Of a DNA stretch of 64,000 nucleotides, positions 45,662-56,543 are shown in pieces (the stretch's first letter is position 1; every line of letters begins with the position of its first letter). The translations under genes and the position numbers were made by a program. The stretch is from positions 24,717,001 to 24,781,000 of the forward strand of contig JASXTE010000005.1 of assembly GCA_030280995.1 (NCBI GenBank), read 5' to 3'. The stretch comes from Hemileia vastatrix. Taxonomy: Eukaryota; Basidiomycota; Pucciniomycetes; Pucciniales; Zaghouaniaceae. The notes under the pieces were generated by a model, which was not told where the DNA came from, searched no databases, and was given only the letters and a program-made list of their open reading frames with translations.

Positions 45662-46576
45662 CAAAAAGAGATCAGGGGTGGTAGGATGTGCTACTGTTGA
45701 CTAAGATAATGCAGCCGAGAAAACACTTCAAAATTAAAAACTTACTACTTACCCAAGAAATATCAAAAAATTTAAAGCTTAGTTATAGATGAAGTTTGTA
45801 AGTAAGTCCTAAAGGTGCCCAATATTGAAAATTGGCGTTTATTTTCATGCTAAAACATTTGTAATTACATGTCTCCTATTTTTTTGGTTGGTATTTACTA
45901 TTTAGCGCAAAGATGGACATTTTTTTTACTAATGGCTTTGATCATTTGACTTTTGCTATAAACAAGAGACACTGGTAGTTCCTTCTTTAGTTATTTTTTC
46001 ATTGTCCTCAATGTTTGAATTTAGAATTACATACTACTTTAGATATTTTCCAGTCATTTTTTTGGATTCCCTCATTTAATTTACCCCTTTCACATCCCAA
46101 GGTGCTATATGCTTTCCACTAGTTTAGCTCATAAATTGAAACCTTTTTTTACTTTTATTTTACGACACTTGTTTTTGTAAATAGCAATATATAGAGCCTC
46201 ATTTCTCTGTTCATCCTGTTATTCTCTTCATTAGATATAATATAATATGACACATGCAATGTATACAATATCTCTCAAAAACACCTTTATCAAGTTTCCT
46301 AATATCATATGTGTGTATATCTTTTTGCTCAATAATATATATGGTCACATCAAATTTTATTATTAGCTTTTTAAATAATTCACAAAAATTATTCGAAATT
46401 ATAAATCAAAATTAATTTTTGTGGTTTCAATATTAAAAGCTCAATTGTAATCTTATAATTCATTTTCTCCTAAGTTTTTACTCACTAATGTTCTCATTAT
46501 ATTCCAAGCTATATACACTATCAATTGGCATGCCACAATTGTCCCTAATTTTTTATACTATTCATTTTCATCAATA
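45662..46576. other. Non-coding spacer before the accessory gene
   Basis: AT-rich, no ORF. It is the 3' side of the minus-strand accessory gene. Nothing recognised beyond T-rich tracts. Confidence 0.4.
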
Positions 46577-47386
46577 TCACCAATTGCCTTTCACTCCAAT
46601 ATATGAAGAGAATCCATAGCTTTCATCATAATCTTCTTTCTTAATATCTATATCTTCCATTTCTGTATCTTCTTCTAATTCATATTTAGCCTTATTCTTC
46701 CCCTTTTTGCTTTTCTGATTTATTTCTTCACTACTTGAAGCTCCTTCAGAGCTTACAGAATCTTCCTCCGAATATGAAGCACTGTCTTCACTCCGCTCAG
46801 AGTTGCTGTTCAGGCTAACACTTTCCTCGTAGTCACTTGGTCCCTCACTTTCAGTCTCACTACCCTCTTCAAACTCTTCATTTTTCTCTTCAAAATCTAG
46901 ATCGTAAAATTTGGTTGCTTGGTTCCAGTATTTTTGAGAAAAATTTTTATTGTTTAGTTTTTCATCTGGATGTTGTTTCCCGCGAATTGATTGATTTGTA
47001 TCAGGTAAAAAAGCTATTTTAGAGGTATCAGTTAAGTTTGCCCTTTGAGCTGGCAGCAATTCATTGAACCAAGTTGGATCATAAAAATAAAGTGGCAAAT
47101 CTTTTGGTGCTTTTGGAAATTCTGTTTCCTTTGGATTTTTTACTCGGATGCGAACACGACGCTGCTGGCGCTTTCCTTCATTTCGGTAAGTCCTTTGAAT
47201 TTCAGCATCTAAGCGTTGAAAAAATATATTGGAAGATTTGGAACGGTATGGCAAGCGTTTGACAAGATATACATTTTTTATTGCATAATACTCATCATCA
47301 CTATGAGCTTGTGTGCAAGAGATGATGTCCATGTAACGTTTGGGAAACTTATGGATGACTGCAAACTGGAATCGTGCATCACGTAA

Positions 47387-47446
47387 CTGGATTATAAAAT
47401 AAAAGTTAAGTATTTTTTATTCTATCAGTTAATAAAAACTACTTAC
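47387..47446 (-). other. Intron 2 of the CACTA accessory gene
   Basis: Minus strand GTAAGTAG ... AATCCAG. 60 nt. Joining gives CQR-LRDARFQF, continuous with the downstream FPKRYMDI block. Confidence 0.75.
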
Positions 47447-48012
47447 TCTTTGACAAGCTCTTTGCATCACCTTCCTTTCTTGATCTTGATTAAATTTTCC
47501 TTCACATTTTTTCTCACTCGCATAACGTTGTGCCATCGTATAATAGACATAGTGGTCATAGGACTGTCGGAAAAGGCCAAGCTTGTTTATATAACCTTAG
47601 TTCACATTCATGAACTTGAAAGCTCCTCCAAGTACTGCTTCATGAAATGTTTGTATAGCACTAATTCGACATGCTTCATTGTATAGGGAGTCAGGTTGCT
47701 CATTGAAGTCTGGTGCCCAGCGACGTATACCAAGTTTGGCTAGAGATGTGCGAATATAGAGTAGAAAAAACTCGGATGTATGGAAAACTCCTGCGCCAAT
47801 CTTATTACGGCCACTTTTCAAGTTTTTTAGTGCTTGACTTCTTCCAAGGCAATTATCTCTGCAGCATTCATATCTTTCATTGTATTTTCAATTTGATCGA
47901 CTGAAGAAAATTGTTTCAGAAACTCTCTTTGCTCATTTGCATCTGGGGCTGGTGGTACAGGACGGGTTTCTAAAAGGTTCCACAAAAGGCGAATATGAAA
48001 ATAAAAGGTATC

Positions 48013-48078
48013 CTTGTGATTATGAAGTACAGTTAGTTAGTAAGTAGGTGAGACAGAACTTTTATAATAATTACTTAC
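48013..48078 (-). other. Intron 1 of the CACTA accessory gene
   Basis: Minus strand GTAAGTAATT ... TAACTAACTG ... CACAAG. 66 nt, with a branch-site-like CTAAC. Joining keeps the frame from KTR into DTFYFHIRLLW. Confidence 0.7.
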
Positions 48079-48734
48079 TCTTGTCTTTTCAAACCCTTCA
48101 GGTATGTCTTCTGTAACCATTTGTAGCGGATGCTTCTTTGAAGCAGAGGCTGGAGATTTGGATTTACTTGACTCCTTGACACAATCTTTAGAGGATTTAG
48201 ATTTCTTTTTTGATTTTGCCTGGGGAGTACCAACTGGTGTGGAGGTAGAGGCTGAATCGCTATTTCTACTCTTTCCACTCCCTTGATTTACCGATTTCAA
48301 TTCAGTATTTTCTTTTCTCTATGATATGTCTTTCACTGACGTACCTTTTGTAACCTATAGATTGCGAACCTTTTCTAAAAGCTTTTCAATAATTTGATCC
48401 CGTTTGGCCAAACTATTTTGAAGTAACTGTAATTGCGGATGAAGACCATGTTCCAAGTTGTTATAGCCTGACATCTAGTCAAAAATATTTTTTTTGTAGA
48501 TTATTTTAGTATTATTTATCCTTAGAAGATGATGTTTTTTGAAGAAGTATAGGAAAAAATAAATTAATTTACTGCTGGTGTCTTAGATTTTTACAGATGA
48601 TATAGTTGGTCAGTCCAATGTGATTGTGCAAGTGACTTGTTTGATACGTAACAATATAAATGCCAAGTAACCAAGTTGATGTTCATATATATATATATAT
48701 ATATAAGAATTTATGTAATAGATATATATACATT

Positions 48735-49019
48735 AAAGTATATAAAATGCATTGCGAAATAAATTCTGACTTAAATTAGATTCTTTATTACATATGAATC
48801 AAAAGTTATGTACGATGTTTTTTCCCTGGTTACGGAGTAGAATGTGCGACAAGGTAATAGCAGGAAGAAATTAAGTCTTGCAGAATAGGATAAAAGATAA
48901 AAAAAAATCACATAGTTACCGTGAGAAACCCAGCTGACGCTGCGGGCCAATTTTGAAAAGAACCTCCCGCAGGGTCGGCGCGACGCTGCGGTGGAAGGGT
49001 CAGCTGTTTGCACGTAGTG
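48735..49019 (-). repeat. CACTA transposon right terminal inverted repeat
   Basis: Complement of 41137-41420. A TA-dinucleotide run at about 48685-48704 lies just inside. It is followed by tga, the duplication. Confidence 0.92.
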
Positions 49020-49022
49020 TGA

Positions 49023-49776
49023 AGAGGATACTGACTCAGAAGAATTTGATGAAGCTTTACCTGCAATCAAGGCCAGTAAAAAAGGTGCTGAATAATTTCC
49101 TTACCTCCCCCATGAGGTAAAACTGGTAGGATTATTAAGTGTAGAAAATGAAGTCCTCGACCATGAGGATAAACTGAAAAATAATAAAAATATTTTTAAT
49201 TATGTGCTTGGGGACTTTGATGAAGGTGTAGATAAATTTGGTAAAAAAGAGGTTGGAGATGTGGTGTTTATGGATGAGAATGGTGATATTGGGTGGGATA
49301 ATTGAAAACTGGTGAATGGTGTGTATTTTTGATTATTAGATAATTTTGTTAAAGAGAGGTAGGGTGTTTTTAAAAATTAAGTAAAAAGGAGGTTGGACAA
49401 AGATGAAGATGTTTAAGTTTAAAAGAGTGAAAAAGAATATAATTTGATTGTTAAAAGATTGGAAGGTTCAAATATGGAAAATTTAAAATCTTTTATGATA
49501 AGTAGGCAAATTCAAGGATTAAAATTATTGGCTCATTCATGCGCAGGTAATTTAGGAGATAGGGAAGTGCCTGTTGAAATTATATTAGTGGATTTTCAAG
49601 ACAATGTCTCTGGACAGACAGATTTTTATTAAAAAATTGTAAAATATTTATTAACTCTAGAAAGGCCAGACAAATGTTATAACTATGAATGGGTAGCTAT
49701 CAAAAGAAGTGATTGGAATTTTATATCTCCAGGAAAGATTAATGAGGAGAAGGTATCCAAATCCTCCAGATTTTTT
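49023..49776 (+). pseudogene. Element F linker regions before RT and before integrase
   Basis: EDTDSEEFDEALPAIKA directly follows the CACTA duplication. At 49441-49632 the frame reads LIVKRLEG, SRQIQGLKLLA, VPVEIILVDFQDNVSGQTDFY, then after a stop KIVKYLLTLERPD and SDWNFISPGK. In the basidiomycete gypsy elements I remember, the second block lies between RNase H and integrase. Only about 350 bp separate the two blocks, so RT and most of RNase H are missing. Confidence 0.65.
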
Positions 49777-49924
49777 CACCACACAATATTTGGGGGTTGA
49801 CTTTCTAGAAAGTCTTCAACTTAAAGTAAGATGGAACCCAGATGGAACTCAGACTAAACTTATAATGAAATGATACTGAACTTTACTTTGAGCTCATTGT
49901 GAACCCTTGACCAAGAATGAATGA

Positions 49925-50757
49925 TTTGGTGCTGAATTAATATTGAAAAATCATTGAAAAATTAATATAAATTCAAACAAGGGGAGATTATGAATCTGAT
50001 CGATTGAATGTATTTTTTTTATAAAACAAAGTTTAATGTTAATTTTGAATTGAACTTTTTAATTAGAAATACTAAAAATCATATCATTTATTTCAAAATT
50101 ACTTTTAAACTGTCTGATTATTTTATTAATTATTTGTGGAAAAAATATCAAATACAATAAGTGGCTCTTTTTATTAAAAAATCCATTTAACCCAAAATTT
50201 GAAGCTTTAATTTTTAATTTTAAGCCATGTGGATTGATTCTTACTTTGATTTAGCTTTCCATTTTTTGATTATGCCATATGATTATTGTAAATACAATTA
50301 ATTTATCTAAAAATCATACTGAGACATTAAAATTTTCAAAAAAATTTCCTCTAGGATACATTAAAACCACACAGAGCTAAATAAAAAAAAGATAGAAATG
50401 TGTTTTCCTATCTCTGACTCAAAAAACTATTCTCACAGATTTTTTATAATAATCAGTATTATTTGAGGAATAATTTGATTATAATTCTGGAAAGAAGTAT
50501 AACTCTTATAATAGTAGATTTTAATCCAGCTTTTGAATTTTTTTATTTCAAGAAGATGATTAAAGTTATAATGAAGTTTATTTTTGCTCTTTTTTTTGTT
50601 TAGATATTCTTCAAGCACCTAGAAGTTTTGTAGTAATCATTTAGTAAAATTAATATATATATGAGATTCTGGAACACTCCATGATGTAGTTCATCACCAT
50701 TCATTCAAAATATTTTAAGTGGGTAGAGTGGTCTCATGAGGTGAAAGAATTCAACAC
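49925..50757. other. AT-rich non-coding interior of the 4.75 kb insertion
   Basis: No gene, RNA or repeat recognised. A mutated copy of the GAACTCAGA-type subterminal repeats is visible at 49825-49900 next to the left end. Confidence 0.4.
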
Positions 50758-50760
50758 TAA

Positions 50761-51021
50761 CACTAAGAAATATAGGGTGTGGACTTTCTAGCAAGTCCTC
50801 AAACTGAACTCAGATGGAACTCAGATGAAAATCAGACTGGACTCATACTGAACCCATACTGAACTCTACTTGACCACCCACCTAAAACTGTTCTTCTGAT
50901 TGGTGTTCATCCCTTTTTTTATGGTTCCTTTATCAATAGCTCAATGTTTTTTCACTCTGTGGTGAGTTTGTGTCCAAGTTTTCAGACTTGCTAGCAAGTC
51001 TGCCCCCCATATTGTGTGTTG
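50761..51021. mobile_element. CACTA-like MITE, copy 4
   Basis: 261 bp, left CACTAAGAAATATAGGG, right ATATTGTGTGTTG, flanked by taa at 50758-50760 and 51022-51024. The palindrome is slightly mutated on the left (TTTCTAGC) and intact on the right. Confidence 0.92.
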
Positions 51022-51024
51022 TAA

Positions 51025-52213
51025 TGGGTGAATTTTTCAAATGAAATATTAAAATTCAAACTAGATAAGTATTTATCAATTATTTATTAGAAATATAATA
51101 TTCACACCAATAGATGAAAATCATATAACTCTGATATTCAATTTCAAATTCTACCACATAGAATCCCATTAATATTTCATTTAAAAATAAGAATTCATAA
51201 ATTTTCTTCTAATTGGACTTATCAAAAAACAATACTAGAATGAGTATATTTTTATAAAAATTATTTTAAGTACAGGATATTTCGACTCTTCAGTACAGAT
51301 ATAAAAGTGAAAAGAATGTTAAAGCTTGTGCTTTTACAAAAATATATATTTATTTGAAATATATTTCTTAAATTTTAAAAAAACAAAGAAAATTTATCCT
51401 ATGAGGGTTCCATTTAAAACATACAAATAAATCAAATAAAAAACAATGTGAGGCTCTAAAGGATCTATATTTTTGCACTTAAAATAAATTATTTTTGAAG
51501 TATTTTGAATTTAAAAAAAATATCTGATACCTTTTTTATATAGAATAGTTTTATAGAATTAATTTCTGGTTAGTTTCTTGATCTTTTTTATAGAGAAAAT
51601 AGTCAATTCATAATATTTGAAAAGTAACATAAAACTATTTTAAATTAAATATTCTCTCAAAATTATTCAGAATTCATATTTATTTACAGAATTTAAAGGT
51701 ATTTAATTTAAACCTTTAAATAGAAAAATATACCTATGTTCACATTTAAAAATATTTAATAAAGATCTTAAAAGTATATTAATTTTCTCACAGTTTAACT
51801 TAGTTTGAGCCACAATTGGAAACAGGATCTTATTGTGAGTTAATCTAAGTTCCACCGAAATCCATATATACAATTTTTAAAAAATGAATATAATCATGGC
51901 AATGAAGAAAATATAGTAAAATAAAGGACTCAAAAATTTTATCCCTTTATTAATATATTATAGGAAATATATTTAGTAAGCTAAAATATCTTTTTATATT
52001 AATTTTTAACTATTATAGGTAATTTCTCTGGTATGTATAGTAATCATAGAACATGATATCAAGCAAAAAGTTTAAATATATCAATGTGTTTCATGGTTAA
52101 CCTTTATTTGAACTCTATAATTTGATTTAAAGTTATTTTTAGTCTTACTTAACACATTCAGAACTAAATTAAAATATAAAATAATTCATTTAATAAAACT
52201 AAAAAAGAGTGTT
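51025..52213. other. AT-rich non-coding DNA
   Basis: No gene or repeat recognised. Very A/T-rich with homopolymer runs. Confidence 0.4.
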
Positions 52214-52216
52214 AGT

Positions 52217-52466
52217 CACTACGCAATATAGGGGGTGGACTTGCTAGCAAGTCCTCAACCTGAACTCAGATGGAACTCAGACTGAACTCAGACTGAACCC
52301 ATACTGAACTCTACTTGAACACCCACCTAAAACTGTTCTGCTGAGTGGTGTTCATCCCTGATTGTATGGTTCCTTTATCAATAGCTCAATGTGTGTTCAA
52401 TCTATGGTGGGTTTGGGTCCAAGGTTGCGGACTTGCTAGCAAGTCCGCCCCCCATATTGTGTGGTG
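52217..52466. mobile_element. CACTA-like MITE, copy 5, best preserved
   Basis: 250 bp, left CACTACGCAATATAGGGGG, right ATATTGTGTGGTG, flanked by agt at 52214-52216 and 52467-52469. Palindromes GGACTTGCTAGCAAGTCC at 52237-52254 and 52429-52446, the right one extended by GC on both sides. Subterminal repeats CTGAACTCAGA-like at 52259-52325. Confidence 0.95.
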
Positions 52467-52469
52467 AGT

Positions 52470-53695
52470 GAAAAAAATTAATATAGGTTTTTTTTCCTTT
52501 TCCCTACTTTTTTCAAAACTTTCCTATTACATTGATTTTCTATATGATTTATAATTTTAAGAAGAATTCTGTGAAAGAATTTGTAAAAAAATAAAATGGC
52601 ATTTAATGGCTAATTTTCACATTCCTTTAAATATTCAGTCTTAATATTCAGTAATTATTCCAAACATCAAATAAACTATTATATTATATGGATTCAGGGG
52701 TAAAAATAAAAATAATCCCTTTTTAGATGTTGTTTTTGATAGTGGATAATGAGCCCTGAAAACAAACAGGGTGGACTTTTTTCTTCTGAAAAAAGATAGA
52801 ATTCACCTTGTGTTTTTTCTACCTCATTTGACACCCCTTGTCTTTTTCCACACACCTGTTTTTCCTTTGAACCTCTCTCAACCATATTTTCCCCCTCCCC
52901 CTTTTATAATAATCATGGTACATTTTCTGTACTCTCTTGCATCATAATCCTAAGGTTTACACCTTGTCACACCTCCTCTTTCCCTTTACACTCCACCTCA
53001 CTCCTTTTGCTTTTCTCATCCCACCTCCCACCTCACCCCTGTCTAAGTCCTCCCTACCCCACCATCCATTCCATTTATCCCTCCACCCCTCCACCCCACC
53101 CCATCCCTTTCTTACACTATCCCAGCCCTATTTCTTCTAACTCACAAATATTTACTTCCCATCCCAACCATTTACCCTCACCACCGCAATCCAACCCTCT
53201 CACTTTTTACTCCCTCCTTTTTTCTTTCCTAATCATCTATTTTGCTCCATATGGAGTAAAAAGGGTGGTAAGGAGAGAAGGAAAAGTGATTCAGAGTGAA
53301 ATGGGGTGGATAAAGATGGATAATTGTTGAAATGGGTGATAATAGGAGAAAAATTAGTAATATGGGGTGATGTAGGATGGAGAGAGGTGAGAAGTGTTAA
53401 AACTAAATTTAGATGTTAGAGCACGAGCCAATGTGAGAGGGGGAGAGTACAGGATGAAGAAATATTTTGAGGAAGATATTTGGAATGAAAATTGTGAAAT
53501 ACATATATATATATAGATATATACTACATTATTAGACATGGAAATAAAAATGGTATGAAGACAGAAAAAAGACTTATAAATATTGTGAACTGTTTATTGG
53601 ACATATTTTTTATTCTCATAAAAGTTTGACAATTATTTTTTAATAGAAGGTATATAATGGTAGGTTAGTTTTTAGAAATTAGTACCCATATAACA
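52470..53695. other. Non-coding DNA with a pyrimidine-to-purine strand switch
   Basis: About 52840-53243 is strongly C/T-rich on the plus strand (repeated CACCTC, CCACCC, CATCCC). After the short palindrome CTCCATATGGAG (53242-53253) it becomes G/A-rich to about 53470. A (TA)n stretch lies near 53502-53523. Open frames here are low-complexity Pro/Ser/His and not credible genes. Confidence 0.6.
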
Positions 53696-53889
53696 GGGGG
53701 TATCAAAGCTAGAAATCTTCAATTTCCAAATATCCTTTTTTTCCACCAAATTGACCATGATTACTTTTTAAAATATGTCATATTTTGCCCCCAAAACACC
53801 TTTTTACAGAGAATTAATGCCAAGTTTTTGGCTTCCTTTTGTATTTTGAAATACCCTTAAAACTTATAAATTTCTAACTTTGATACCCC
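53696..53889. mobile_element. Short inverted-repeat element, GGGGGTATC family, copy 3
   Basis: 194 bp, left GGGGGTATCAAAGCTAG, right CTTTGATACCCC. In the same orientation as copy 2 and inverse to copy 1. Flanks taaca and taatg, a degenerate 5-bp duplication. Confidence 0.82.
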
Positions 53890-54430
53890 TAATGTTTTAA
53901 ATTTTAATAATATAGTATAAATATAAATTTTTTAAATTATATAATTAAATCAATTAATTCTAGAGTCATTTTTAAGAGTGCTTTGTAACTTCCACAAATA
54001 TTCTAAAGCTTGATTATATTCAATAATGCCAGTTGATACAAAAAGAAAATATATATATTTCTACAAATTTCAACAAAACAGATTTTATGAATAATACTAA
54101 TTAAATAACTTTTTTTCATGAATAATTTCTTGTAATAGTGGATTTTTTATCTACATATTCATTGGCATTTTTTTAAAAAATTTCTAGAATATATTAAAGT
54201 TAAACTTATATGAGAAGTCAGATTTATTAAAAGAATTAAAGAATAACATAAGCTTTCAAAATCTTATACTTTTGACAGCCTGACTTGGTTGTGGGATCAA
54301 CTTATAATAATATTCAATCAAAAGTTCCAGTAATTCAAGCCTCAATAATTTTTGACTTTTGATCGCCTATGCCTTAATAAATTTTCAGAATTTCTTCAAT
54401 ATGTGGTCAAGGAAACTTCATTTTCTATTC
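53890..54430. other. AT-rich non-coding DNA
   Basis: No feature recognised. It leads into the right end of the 4.75 kb insertion (54431-54530), which resembles the right 100 bp of the MITEs. Confidence 0.4.
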
Positions 54431-54530
54431 ATAGTTGTTTTGTCACTCAATTAATGTGTTCTCAATTAAATATGAGTTTGGTTTCAAGGTTGTGGACTTG
54501 CTAGAAAGTTCTTCCCTCATATTTCAGGTG

Positions 54531-55367
54531 TATTCCTCAAATAAAAGGGCAAGAGTTGGTTATGAAATAACTGCTTGAAGATCTTGGGCATTGAGGAGTT
54601 GGTGAAACTCATAGATGAATTGTTGAAAGATTTTGGTGGATGTTATGAAGCTGGCTGTTAAAAAATGGGTTCAGTCATGCAAAGAATTTCAAAGGAGAAG
54701 TTATTTCATGCAACTGGTGAAAACACTCTTTTTGGTGAGTTATTTTGGATGCTGTTTATATTAGAGAGGAGAGATATAAATATTTAATTGTAGCCAGAGA
54801 TGATTTATCTGGATGGGTAGAGGAAGCACCTTGTTTTAATTTGAATTTCAGGAATGTGGCAGATTTTTTGATGAAAAATTTGGTATATATGTATGGTATG
54901 ATAAATTTGGTAATGGAAAATAGTGGTCCTGAATTGGGGACAGAGTTTAGAGAAGCTATATCAAAATTTGGATCAAAGGTTAGGGTAGCAGCCCCATATT
55001 ATCCCAAAGCTGAAGGAATAGTAGAAAGAGTGCAACAATTTATAAGGAATGCTTTAGTTAAAATGTGTGGAGCAAGTTCTTAAATGTGGAGGAAATATTT
55101 ACCATTAGTTTTATTTGCTGACAGAGCCACTGCAAAAAGTACAACTGGATGTTCAAAATACAAACAAGTTTTTGGTCATTAAGCAGGTTTACTAGTTGAT
55201 TGAGGCTGAATTATATCTTGGAGTAGACTGGGACATGGTTGAAACTACTGAAGAATTACTATGTGCAATAATGGTTCAGTTGGAGAGGAAAGAAGAGAAT
55301 ATAGAAAAGGATATTGGGATAAGAGGCTGGCTCATAGTTTAAGGAAAACTTTGAAAGCTAGAGATTA
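54531..55367 (+). pseudogene. Element F integrase, broken and cut by element E
   Basis: Zinc-finger region: GVGETHR, RFWW, KKWVQSCKEFQRRS. The open frame 54745-55083 is the catalytic core: MDAVYIREERYKYLIVARDD with the first Asp, LSGWVE, MENSGPELG (Asp of the usual DGGPE replaced by Asn), YYPKAEGIVERVQ with the catalytic Glu. Downstream: KYLPLVLFADRATAKSTTG, VFGH, WDKRLAHSLRKTLKARDY, where E is inserted. Frameshift and stops precede and follow the core. The DDLSGW motif is typical of a basidiomycete gypsy group (from memory). Confidence 0.82.
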
Positions 55368-56543
55368 TGTCAGCCTAAATATCCTTAGGACTGAGTATCT
55401 CTTATGCTTAAAATAAGATAACCTTAACTAGATTAAGCTTATATCTTAAAAATAAGGTTAAAATAATAATATATATTATTTTATTATATATATATATAAT
55501 TATTATTCTATTATATAATTTATAATAGTTTAAATAGCTTATCCATGGCCTAATAATACTTATTAAGGTGTTAATGGAGTCATTATATACTTATCTTAAG
55601 TGATATGAAGTAATTATTGACATACATAAGCTTATATGTATACATAAATCTCATATTCAGTGAAATATGCAGTATATTATGTATATTTAGGTATATAAGT
55701 GGGTTTTAGCCCCTTAATAGCCTATAACCTTTGTTTTTCTGCTTATTTTAGGTCATATGGACAAAATCAGTGGACTCACAACGCCTACAGAAGCATAGAC
55801 ACCTATATCAGGCGCATACACCCAGTTTGGACAACTAAAATTACTTCCTTGGATGGTTATTCACGGATTTATGGGTTGGAAAGATGTTTTTGGGTTAATA
55901 TGGATGCTTGGGGATGTTATTGGGGGCTTGGACATTTTATTTGTTTCTTTATATGCTTTTAGTTTCATTAAATCTCTTTTTGATCATTTATTTTACCTGT
56001 TTCTTTATGGTATCCGCTTTTATCTGGGTTTTCTATTTATGGTATGACTCTGTGTTATTATTAATAGTGATGGAGGGTCCTTATTGGAGGTCTGGGTGTT
56101 GAAACTGCTTGAAGTGGACGCCATGGGGAGGTGATGGGCCCTCACAGTGCTGTAATTGCCGGGGATAGCAGTGACATCATCTGGATTGAAGGTCTGTGCA
56201 CTCCAGTGGATTTGGGTATAAGTAAGAAGGGATTTTGACGGTTTATTATCATCATTCAATTACTACACTTCAAACAAACACTACAATACAATTATTAGTA
56301 TTCAGAAATATATTATAAAGCCCTTATAAATTGATATTATCTTTATAATAGCTATAACTATATTTTATTCTTCTATTTTCCACCACTAGCACGCATTTAA
56401 ATCCAAGTATTGTGAGTTTTATTTGAGTATAACTATTCTATTAGTCTTCCCCTGAGGTTTAATCACTAAATCATTTACTAATAAGTAGTAGGACCATAAA
56501 ATAACACTATTATATCATACTTATATACTAGACTGTACTGACA
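55368..56543 (+). repeat. Element E 5' LTR
   Basis: 1176 bp, starts TGTCAGCCTAAATATCC, ends GTACTGACA. A TATATAAG box at 55692-55699 is the likely promoter. Open frames inside it recur in the 3' LTR and lack ATG starts or family matches, so they are not annotated as genes. Confidence 0.95.
55692..55699 (+). promoter_or_regulatory. TATA box in the element E LTR
   Basis: TATATAAG followed by TGGGTTTTAGCC. The same box recurs in the 3' LTR near 63345. Confidence 0.5.

Larger units (their letters stand above)
46577..48474 (-). pseudogene. CACTA accessory gene (Plavaka partner protein), three exons, broken
   Basis: Start ATG 48474 (MSGYNNLEHGLHPQ), with a coil (NSLAKRDQIIEKLLEKV). Exon 1 ends 48079, exon 2 is 48012-47447, exon 3 is 47386-46577. 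Introns of 66 and 60 nt have GTAAGT donors and CAAG/CCAG acceptors. Exon 2 has GIRRWAPDFNEQPDSLYNEACR; exon 3 has FPKRYMDI, AHSDDEYY, LPYRSKSSNIFFQRLD and a long acidic Ser/Glu-rich tail. I remember such proteins accompanying Plavaka transposases in basidiomycetes; the function is unknown to me. Stops at about 48360, 48320, in VKH and after FMNVN show decay. Confidence 0.78.
41137..49019 (+). mobile_element. CACTA (Plavaka/tnp2-type) DNA transposon, two genes
   Basis: 7883 bp. The ends are CACTACGTGCAAACAGC and its complement. Terminal inverted repeats are about 284 bp and the 3-bp duplication is tga (41134-41136, 49020-49022). It carries a transposase gene on the plus strand and an accessory gene on the minus strand, converging on a central tandem repeat. 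CACTA ends with 3-bp duplications are diagnostic. Both genes have in-frame stops, so this copy looks inactive. Confidence 0.93.
49777..54530. mobile_element. Large non-coding CACTA-like insertion in element F
   Basis: Left end CACCACACAATATTTGGGGG with CTTTCTAGAAAG in place of the MITE palindrome core; right end CTTGCTAGAAAG then ATTTCAGGTG. The ends resemble the CACTA-like MITE but are 4754 bp apart. F's pre-integrase linker stops at 49776 and the integrase zinc-finger region resumes at 54531, which fixes both boundaries. Flanking triplets are ttt and tat, so the duplication is imperfect. Inside are three smaller elements and no ORF that I would call a gene. Confidence 0.7.
18525..55367 (+). 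mobile_element. Element F: old Ty3/gypsy element split by nested insertions
   Basis: Fragments at 18525-21407, 40497-41136, 49023-49776 and 54531-55367 lie in the right order and strand for one gypsy element: gag, protease, pre-RT linker, pre-integrase linker, integrase. The breaks are the insertion points of elements C, the CACTA transposon, the 4.75 kb CACTA-like insertion and E. Removing each insertion and its duplication restores contiguous sequence. RT and most of RNase H are not seen in any piece. Confidence 0.8.

Noticed and set aside
48685..48704. TA dinucleotide run as a regulatory element
   Set aside because: A simple microsatellite; nothing beyond its sequence supports a function.
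52937..53330. Pro/Ser/His-rich frames of 67 and 107 codons
   Set aside because: They are translations of a C/T-rich low-complexity tract in two frames, with no conserved motif.
55699..56102. Open frames of 64-87 codons inside the element E LTR, repeated in the 3' LTR
   Set aside because: They lack normal ATG starts or lie in several overlapping frames, match no family, and are duplicated only because the LTR is.
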